DNA from: Clostridium sp. MCC353
Lineage (GTDB): Bacteria > Bacillota > Clostridia > Lachnospirales > Lachnospiraceae
Assembly: GCF_018785315.1 (NCBI RefSeq)
Contig: NZ_WQPN01000008.1
Span: 1-64,000, forward strand
Direction of reading: 5' to 3'
Length of the DNA stretch: 64,000 nt
The notes under the pieces are model-generated. The model was not told the origin of the DNA. It saw nothing but the letters and a program-made list of their open reading frames with translations, and did not search any database. A program made the position numbers and the translations under genes. This document shows, piece by piece, positions 57,868-64,000 of this stretch; the stretch's first letter is position 1; each line of letters begins with the position of its first letter.

Positions 57868-59286
57868 ATGAAAAAAAGAAATGTATTGAGAAGTGTGATG
57901 TGCGTGGTGCTGGCCGGGGCTATGATGTGCGGCTGCAGCCCGAAGAAAGATGATGGAGCATCCAAAACTGACGCAGGCAGTGGAGCAGCCCAAGAGCAGA
58001 GCTCTGCTAATGGGAGCGACGTTGAATCCGCAGAAGGCGGAGAACAGGTAGTGCTCAAATGGTATACGGAAACAGATGAAGTTTCCAACAAGAATGTATA
58101 CAAGACACAGGAGATCGCTGATGCGTTCATGAAAAAATATCCCAACGTCAAGGTGGAGGTACAGCCTCTGGTTGCCAATACGAATAACGAAGAGTACGCC
58201 AAAAAGGTAGATCTGATGCTTGCCAGCGGCGAGCAGATCGATATTATGAATTTCTCCAGCTCTTCCAACGTGGTGCAGAAAATCAACGCCGGCGTGCTGG
58301 AACCGCTGAATGAATACGCGGAGTATCGGGGCGTGGATTTAAAGAATGACTATAAGGGCGCGATGGAGGTGGACGGTAAGATTTACCAGATTGTGAATCA
58401 GGACTCCGCGTATATCGTGTTCATCAATGAAGACATGCTCAAGGAAGCGGGGCTTGAGAACCCTCCGATTGACTGGACTTGGGAAGGATATGCGGATTAC
58501 GCAAAAAAATTGACAAAAGGGGAGGGAAGAGACAAGGTATACGGTTCCTATTTCCATACCTGGAATGATTTCTATCAGATCGGAACCCTGGGCGTGATAC
58601 CTGGAAACTCTTTCTATAAAGAAGACGGCAGCGCTAATTTTGACCATCCGGCCATCAAGGGATTTATGGAATTCAGAAACCAGATCGAAAATGTGGATCA
58701 AATCTCCATGCCGTATATCGATATTAAAACTCAGAACCTGGCGTACAGGAGTTTATTCTTTGATTCCAAGGTAGCCATGATGCCGCAGGGTACCTGGATG
58801 CTGACGGATATCAAGGACCAGGAGAAGTATCCTCATACCTTCAGAACCACATTTGCTACCCTGCCCAGATATGATGAAACGGCTACTCCGAACACCACCA
58901 TATCCACATACGGGCTGGGATACTGTGTCAATGCCAACAGCAAACATAAACAGGAGGCATTTGATCTGATCAATTTCATCACCTCAGAAGGATATAATAT
59001 CAGCAAGGCATTTTTATCCCCTTGGAAGGAGGCGGATCATGCGGCCATCGCAGCCAGTATCATGGGAGAGGATCAGTCTTTATATGATCTGGACGCATTT
59101 AATAAAGTCATGTATGAGTCCGATATGATCGAAAATAACAAGACTTATATCCCTGTTTATGACCGTGAGATCGATGCGATCCAGGCGGAAGAAGGGGAAA
59201 AATATTTGACCGGGCTTCAGGATATCGACACTACGATCAGCAACATGCAGACAAGAGCTACGGAAATCATAGAAAAAAATAAATAA
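57868..59286 (+). CDS. Sugar ABC transporter binding lipoprotein (second system)
   Basis: This 472-residue lipoprotein has a signal peptide and a lipobox ending at C23 (MMCGC). A Ser/Gly/Asp-rich linker and a family 1 solute-binding domain follow (LKWYTETDEVSNKNVYKTQEIADAFMKKYPNVKVEVQ). The closing region binds oligosaccharide. It is third in the operon and is followed by a terminator that would lower expression of the downstream hydrolases. Confidence 0.93.
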   Translation: MKKRNVLRSVMCVVLAGAMMCGCSPKKDDGASKTDAGSGAAQEQSSANGSDVESAEGGEQVVLKWYTETDEVSNKNVYKTQEIADAFMKKYPNVKVEVQPLVANTNNEEYAKKVDLMLASGEQIDIMNFSSSSNVVQKINAGVLEPLNEYAEYRGVDLKNDYKGAMEVDGKIYQIVNQDSAYIVFINEDMLKEAGLENPPIDWTWEGYADYAKKLTKGEGRDKVYGSYFHTWNDFYQIGTLGVIPGNSFYKEDGSANFDHPAIKGFMEFRNQIENVDQISMPYIDIKTQNLAYRSLFFDSKVAMMPQGTWMLTDIKDQEKYPHTFRTTFATLPRYDETATPNTTISTYGLGYCVNANSKHKQEAFDLINFITSEGYNISKAFLSPWKEADHAAIAASIMGEDQSLYDLDAFNKVMYESDMIENNKTYIPVYDREIDAIQAEEGEKYLTGLQDIDTTISNMQTRATEIIEKNK

Positions 59287-59300
59287 AATAAACAGATGAG

Positions 59301-59326
59301 GGGCGGCTTGCTGGCCGCCCTTTCTT
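59301..59326 (+). terminator. Intrinsic terminator between binding protein and GH20
   Basis: GGGCGGC (59301-59307) pairs with GCCGCCC (59314-59320) and runs into TTTCTT. Read-through would still allow GH20 expression. A second hairpin with GCGCTGC (59360) and GCAGCGC (59390) follows. Confidence 0.8.
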
Positions 59327-59417
59327 AAAAGCGGAAGTAACAAGATGAGCCTGTGCCAGCGCTGCCTTCGCAGGTTCAAATTCTCCAGGCGCAGCGCAGA
59401 AAAGAGGAGTGAGAACT

Positions 59418-61187
59418 ATGGAAATACATATCATACCACAACCCCGGTACGTGGTTTCAGAGGGCGAAAAATCAGGACTGAAAACCAGCGGCTTGGAAGC
59501 TGAGCTCTCCATGCCGCAGGAAGATGAGCGGCTGGTCAGCCATGCAAAAGAGATATTTGCAGGGCTGACCGTCAGGGCAGAGAACCGGGGGTGCTATTCT
59601 CTGGTCTGTAATATAAAAGAATATGATCCCGTTCTGGCAGACAGGAGCGTTGGAAAGACGGACGGATATTCCCTGCGGACAGGAAAAGGCACGCTGGAGC
59701 TCTATGCTGATACGGCTCCGGGACTGTTCTATGGAATGATGACTGTAAAACAGCTTACAGAGACATATGGGGAACTTCCCCAAGTCACTGTGGTGGACTG
59801 GGCGGATATGAAGCTTCGCAGTGACTATCTGGATCTGAGGACCATTTATCCCACCTATGACCATATGTTGGAATATATCGGAAAGCTGGCGGAATTTAAG
59901 CTCAACACACTGGTTATCGAATATGAAGATAAACTGCCGTTTCAGAAGATGAAATTTCTCTGCCATCCGGAGTATGCGTTTACAATGGAAGAATTCCAGG
60001 AGATTCTGGAGACTGCCAGGAGAAATTTTATTAAAATCATTCCTCTCCAGCAGTCCTTCGGTCATTTGGAATATGTATTGAAACATGAAAAATACCGCAG
60101 TTTGAGGGAGATTCCCCAGGCCGTGGGAGAGATGTGCCCGCTGCGGCAGGGAGCTCTGGAACTTTCCCGCGCCCTGCTGGAAGAGACAGCGGCGCTTCAC
60201 CCACAGGCGGAATATCTCCATATAGGCTGTGACGAGGTATGGAGCCTGGGCAGCAGCCGTGAATGCATGGAATCGGGTAAATCCAGGGAAGAGATATTTA
60301 TAGAGTACGTGAACCGGCTGGTGGATATGGTCTGTGCTCTGGGAAAGAAGCCTGTGCTCTGGCACGACATGATTGCCAGATGCGGGGAAGCGGAACTGTC
60401 CCGTCTGGATAAGCGGGTGATCGCAGCCGTCTGGATCTACAATGGCAATGATCTGAGACATCAGGCGGTTCCCATGATAAGAAAACTGAGAAAGCAGGGA
60501 ATCCGGGTGCTTGGAGCCGGTGCGGTGCGGTCGGGAGACGGCAATGGGGATCAGAACTATCCTGTAGTCCAAAATCGGATTCCTAACCTGGATGGCTGGA
60601 GTCGCATTGTCGTGGAGGAACAGCTGGAAGGAATGATCAATACCAATTGGGCCTCTCCTTTTTCACTGGGAAGGCCATATGGTCTGTATGAATCCGCGTT
60701 TTATACGATTATTTACGGAGCGGAGCGCTGCTGGAATCAGAAAGAAGGGACGATGGATTTTCTGGACCGTTTCTTCCATGTGTTCCATGGGGTACCGGAC
60801 AGCCGTCTGGCAGACAGAGGGTATATGGCGGAAGATTATTATAACCTGATTCCGCAGATGTGTTCCGAAATCACCAGAAATCAGGAGACTGCGCGGCTGA
60901 TTGAAGTGATGCGCAGATATGAACACGCTATGAACCTGCATTTTCCAGCTCACAGCCAGATGTTCCGTCTGGCCATGTTTCCAGGCCGTGAGGAGGAGGC
61001 CCTGTCTCTTCGTGCTAAGGCGGATTACACATACCGGACGCTGGAGGGTGTGAAAAAAGATATGGAAGAGGCAGTGTCGGGATTGTTAAGAGCATCTATG
61101 GCAGATCTGTTCCTTAGATCCAGGTTTTATCTGCCGGAACTCTATGAGAGGAATATCAGGAAATTATTGGAAGGGCAGGATGAATGA
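59418..61187 (+). CDS. GH20 beta-N-acetylhexosaminidase
   Basis: This 589-residue cytosolic hydrolase has a GH20 N-terminal domain and TIM barrel with the catalytic Asp-Glu pair D272-E273 (YLHIGCDEVWSLG). Supporting features are DLRTIYPTYDHMLEYIGKLAEFKLNTLVIEYED and the late W-rich segment. It has no signal peptide, so it acts on imported chitobiose- or N-glycan-like oligosaccharides. ATG 59418 is preceded by GAGGAG; GTG 59409 is possible. The UroD-fold and GH2 genes follow with overlaps. Confidence 0.9.
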   Translation: MEIHIIPQPRYVVSEGEKSGLKTSGLEAELSMPQEDERLVSHAKEIFAGLTVRAENRGCYSLVCNIKEYDPVLADRSVGKTDGYSLRTGKGTLELYADTAPGLFYGMMTVKQLTETYGELPQVTVVDWADMKLRSDYLDLRTIYPTYDHMLEYIGKLAEFKLNTLVIEYEDKLPFQKMKFLCHPEYAFTMEEFQEILETARRNFIKIIPLQQSFGHLEYVLKHEKYRSLREIPQAVGEMCPLRQGALELSRALLEETAALHPQAEYLHIGCDEVWSLGSSRECMESGKSREEIFIEYVNRLVDMVCALGKKPVLWHDMIARCGEAELSRLDKRVIAAVWIYNGNDLRHQAVPMIRKLRKQGIRVLGAGAVRSGDGNGDQNYPVVQNRIPNLDGWSRIVVEEQLEGMINTNWASPFSLGRPYGLYESAFYTIIYGAERCWNQKEGTMDFLDRFFHVFHGVPDSRLADRGYMAEDYYNLIPQMCSEITRNQETARLIEVMRRYEHAMNLHFPAHSQMFRLAMFPGREEEALSLRAKADYTYRTLEGVKKDMEEAVSGLLRASMADLFLRSRFYLPELYERNIRKLLEGQDE

Positions 61188-62227
61188 TGACAGGAAAAGA
61201 GATAGTTAAACGGGTGATAAGTTACAATGACGCGCCCAGAATCGGATATGGTTTTAATCCGGAGTATGGTCCCAGCGACCTGTATATGTGTAATCTGGCG
61301 GTGCCGGAGGGAATGGATGTTTCCTGGCATGAAGCATCGGAATACGCAGACAGATATGAGATACTGAGACATTTTAACGGAACCGTCCGTCATGACGAAT
61401 ACGGGAATCTTTGGGGAAGAATGAGACAGGACACTACCGGAAAGGGAGAGGCCTTATGGGGAGCGCTGGAGGAGTGGGAGGATCTGGACGATTACCAACT
61501 GCCTCCATTGGATGATCCGGCCCTCACAGTTCATTTAAGGCAGACTGTGAAGGAACATGCTGATAAGTATATGATCGGGATACTGCCGGGATTTCCGTTT
61601 TCTATTATGCGCAATCTGAGGAAATTCGATGAGTTTCTGATGGATGTGATCCTGGAACCGGAGTTGGTGACAGAGCTTGGCAGGAGGGTGACGGACCAGC
61701 TTGGCAGAATTATTGAAAACTATGCGGATGTGGGAATGGACGCGGTGATGGTTTATGAGGATTGGGGAATCCAGGACAGGCTGCTGATAAGCCCGGCCTG
61801 CTGGAGAGAAATCTTTTTCCCGTTTTTTGAACAGCTGGCTTCTAAAGCACATGAATGCGGCCTGTCGTTAATTGTGCATTCCTGCGGGTATATCTACGAT
61901 GTGCTGGAGGATATGATACGAGCCGGAGTAGATGTCTTTCAGTTTGACCAGCCCACACTGATGGGAGAAGAGCGGGTGGCAGCTCTGCTCAAACAGTACA
62001 AGAGGACTTTATTTTCTCCTGTGGATATCCAGAAAGTCCTTCCCGGAGGCGATAAAAAGGAGATTGAAGAGGAAGCGGAGCGGATGATCCGGCTGTTTGC
62101 AAAAGGCGGAGGCCTGATAGCCGGTGATTACATGGATTATCCGACCATTCAAGTGAAAGAGGAGTGGGCCGGATGGGCGAGAGCTGTATTCATGGAAAAG
62201 GGATGGAGCGGAAATGAAAAGGTTTGA
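61184..62227 (+). CDS. UroD-fold protein linked to glycosidases
   Basis: This 347-residue protein has the UroD/MtaA-type fold. It has a partial zinc pattern, H-x-C in LIVHSCGYIYD, but the distal cysteine is absent (GGLIAGDYMDYPTI). VDVFQFDQPTLMG is typical of the family. The ATG overlaps the GH20 stop codon. No corrinoid partner is encoded here. It sits between two glycosidases, so its role is probably tied to the sugar, but the reaction is unknown. Confidence 0.7.
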   Translation: MMTGKEIVKRVISYNDAPRIGYGFNPEYGPSDLYMCNLAVPEGMDVSWHEASEYADRYEILRHFNGTVRHDEYGNLWGRMRQDTTGKGEALWGALEEWEDLDDYQLPPLDDPALTVHLRQTVKEHADKYMIGILPGFPFSIMRNLRKFDEFLMDVILEPELVTELGRRVTDQLGRIIENYADVGMDAVMVYEDWGIQDRLLISPACWREIFFPFFEQLASKAHECGLSLIVHSCGYIYDVLEDMIRAGVDVFQFDQPTLMGEERVAALLKQYKRTLFSPVDIQKVLPGGDKKEIEEEAERMIRLFAKGGGLIAGDYMDYPTIQVKEEWAGWARAVFMEKGWSGNEKV

Positions 62228-64000
62228 GTTAAATGGGATTTGGTCCATGAGGGAGGCAGGAACGGACCTGGAAGTGCCTGCCGGAATTCCAGGTTCTGTC
62301 TATTCTGCATATCTGGAAGCAGGTATGATGGAAGACCCTTATTACAGGGATAATGAGCTGAAAGCGCTTAAAATGATGGAAAAAGATTATCTGTTTACAC
62401 GCCGGTTCGCCCTGGACAGGAAATTCATAGATAGTGGAAAGCTTCTCCTTCATGCGGAAGGGCTGGATACAGTCTGCCGGATATTCATAAACGCGGCAGA
62501 AGCGGGGCAGGCGGACAACATGCACCGCATATGGGAATTTGACGTCTCATCGATGGTGAAAGAAGGGGAAAATGAGATTTCTATCCTGTTTCTTTCGCCT
62601 ACCCGGTGGATACAGGATGCGGTCAACCGGGATGAGATTGGAGGCAGCTATCATGCCATGCACGGATTTCCTCATATGAGAAAGGCGCACTGTATGTTCG
62701 GATGGGATTGGGGCCCCCGCCTGCCTGATGCCGGAATTTGGAGGGATATCTGCATTCTGGCTGTGGATAGTTCCAGAATCCTTAACTTTTCCATCCGGCA
62801 GAAGCATTATGAAGATGGGAGTGTGGAGCTGGAGGTTTCAGTGGAGCAGTCGGGCGGAGCAGATGTGGAGATCACCGTCACAGACCCGGACGGGCTAAAG
62901 CATGACATGGTATGTGAAAAGCCGTATTGGGTTGAGAATCCCAGGCTTTGGTGGCCCAACGGTTATGGTGAACAGCCGCTCTATACCGTGGAAACCAGGC
63001 TATGGGAAAATGGAGTAATAGCGGATTATTCGGTGAAGAGAATCGGGCTCAGGACTTTAAATGTGAGGCGTGAAAAAGATGAGTGGGGAGAGAGTTTTGC
63101 CCAGTGCGCCAACGGCACCGCCTATTTCGCTATGGGCGCTGATTATATACCTGAGGATAACTTGTTCTCCAGAATCACACCTGAGAGGACGAGAACGCTT
63201 TTAAAACGGTGTGCGGCCGCTAATTTTAACACAATACGGGTGTGGGGCGGAGGGTATTACCCCGATGATTATTTTTATGATATCTGCGATGAACTGGGGC
63301 TGGTGGTGTGGCAGGATTTTATGTTTGCTTGTGCCAATTACCATTTGACCGGGGCGTTTGCGGCAAATATAAGAGCGGAGTTTATAGACAATGTGAAACG
63401 TCTGCGGCATCATGCGTCCCTGGGGCTGTGGTGCGGCAACAATGAGATGGAAATGTTTCAGGCTCAGGGAGAGTATGGGGGAAATGCAAAAACGCGTTCT
63501 GACTATATCAGGATGTTCGAACACATCATTCCCGAGGTGTTGGAGGAGTATGATCCGGATACCTGTTACTGGCCTGCCTCCCCTTCCAGCGGAGGCGGAT
63601 TCGACGAACCCAACGCCCCGGACCGGGGGGACGTGCACTATTGGGATGTATGGCATGGGGAGAAGCCATTTACGGAATACAGGAAATTTTTCTTCCGGTA
63701 TGTTTCAGAATTCGGGTTCCAGTCATTTCCTTGCATGAAGACTATAGAATCGTTTACCCTGCCTGAGGACCGCAACATATTCTCCCGGGTGATGGAGATG
63801 CATCAGAGAAATGAAGGGGCTAATGGGAAGATCATGAAGTATCTGTCCCAGACATTCCTGTATCCTAAGGGGCTGGAGAACCTGACCTATGCCTCCCAGA
63901 TCCTTCAGGCAGAGGCGATCCGGTATGGAGTGGAACACTGGCGCAGAAACAGGGGAAGATGTATGGGAGCCGTATTCTGGCAGTTAAATGATATCTGGCC
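62214..64000 (+). CDS. GH2 beta-mannosidase, truncated by window end
   Basis: The frame is open from ATG 62214 to the window end (595 codons seen) and overlaps the UroD-fold gene by 14 bp. It has a GH2 sugar-binding domain (FELNGIWSMREAG), the beta-mannosidase-type FGWDWGPRLPDAGIW, the acid/base motif WCGNNEME with E411 and the nucleophile region VSEFGFQSFP with E499. No signal peptide is present. It would remove terminal beta-mannose from imported oligosaccharides. With GH20 this fits degradation of the N-glycan core, Man-beta-1,4-GlcNAc, inside the cell. The C-terminal part lies outside the window. Confidence 0.9.
   Translation, partial: MKRFELNGIWSMREAGTDLEVPAGIPGSVYSAYLEAGMMEDPYYRDNELKALKMMEKDYLFTRRFALDRKFIDSGKLLLHAEGLDTVCRIFINAAEAGQADNMHRIWEFDVSSMVKEGENEISILFLSPTRWIQDAVNRDEIGGSYHAMHGFPHMRKAHCMFGWDWGPRLPDAGIWRDICILAVDSSRILNFSIRQKHYEDGSVELEVSVEQSGGADVEITVTDPDGLKHDMVCEKPYWVENPRLWWPNGYGEQPLYTVETRLWENGVIADYSVKRIGLRTLNVRREKDEWGESFAQCANGTAYFAMGADYIPEDNLFSRITPERTRTLLKRCAAANFNTIRVWGGGYYPDDYFYDICDELGLVVWQDFMFACANYHLTGAFAANIRAEFIDNVKRLRHHASLGLWCGNNEMEMFQAQGEYGGNAKTRSDYIRMFEHIIPEVLEEYDPDTCYWPASPSSGGGFDEPNAPDRGDVHYWDVWHGEKPFTEYRKFFFRYVSEFGFQSFPCMKTIESFTLPEDRNIFSRVMEMHQRNEGANGKIMKYLSQTFLYPKGLENLTYASQILQAEAIRYGVEHWRRNRGRCMGAVFWQLNDIW

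Overview
The window reads as a chromosomal segment of a gut-type Lachnospiraceae (Clostridium cluster XIVa relatives such as Enterocloster, Hungatella or Lachnoclostridium). This is inference from gene content, strong Gram-positive Shine-Dalgarno sequences (AGGAGG), sigma-A promoters with 17-nt spacers, YesM/YesN two-component systems, lipoprotein binding proteins and cysteine-type (anaerobically matured) sulfatases. I see no rRNA, tRNA, phage, transposase or CRISPR array. Almost everything concerns uptake and breakdown of unusual carbohydrates and D-amino-acid-type compounds.

Layout. (1) 188-5598: a NEW3-domain membrane protein, an ABC exporter and an OmpR-type two-component pair. (2) 5892-10634: an ascorbate-type PTS (EIIA, EIIC, EIIB), a cytosolic sulfatase and a UroD-fold protein. 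(3) 10650-13752: a riboswitch-like attenuator ahead of a MATE transporter fused to a cytidylate-kinase-like domain, then a convergent DeoR regulator. (4) 14008-19108: a BlaI/M56 sensor pair, an alginate-lyase-family protein, a DUF2007 protein and an AIM24-like protein. (5) 19331-23949: a structured RNA or attenuator, a zinc-site UroD-type methyltransferase and a tripartite tricarboxylate transporter (TctC, TctB, TctA). (6) 24453-25383: two MGMT-family genes. (7) 25384-33142: a large palindrome with a minisatellite, then sulfatase, FGGY kinase, UlaG, a cytosolic FG-GAP protein, UlaE and UlaF. (8) 33241-43208: a small beta-flower protein, a YesM/YesN pair divergent from a sugar ABC transporter, and an 814-residue protein of unknown family. 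(9) 43430-44018: a probable holin-like type I toxin and decayed antitoxin/HTH remnants. (10) 44019-52363: IclR regulator divergent from RidA, a DapA-family aldolase, a second TctCBA, a D-threonine-aldolase-like enzyme and a D-aminoacylase. (11) 52662-64000: a YesM/YesN pair, sugar ABC transporter, GH20, UroD-fold protein and a GH2 beta-mannosidase cut by the window end.

How the genes fit together. The most striking theme is the pairing of ascorbate-pathway modules with cytosolic sulfatases: one sulfatase sits in the ascorbate-type PTS operon, and its paralogue sits with UlaG, UlaE and UlaF. I infer a route in which a sulfated ascorbate-like or sugar-acid compound is imported, desulfated inside the cell and sent to the pentose phosphate pathway. 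UlaD (3-keto-L-gulonate-6-P decarboxylase) and a sulfatase-maturing enzyme are not in the window. Three promoters (19528, 20710, 25735) share an ACGA-rich motif in or next to the core promoter and may form one regulon. A second theme is three UroD-fold proteins in catabolic loci with no corrinoid protein nearby. A third is repeated non-coding modules (hairpin plus Shine-Dalgarno cassettes, palindromes with minisatellites) placed just upstream of genes.
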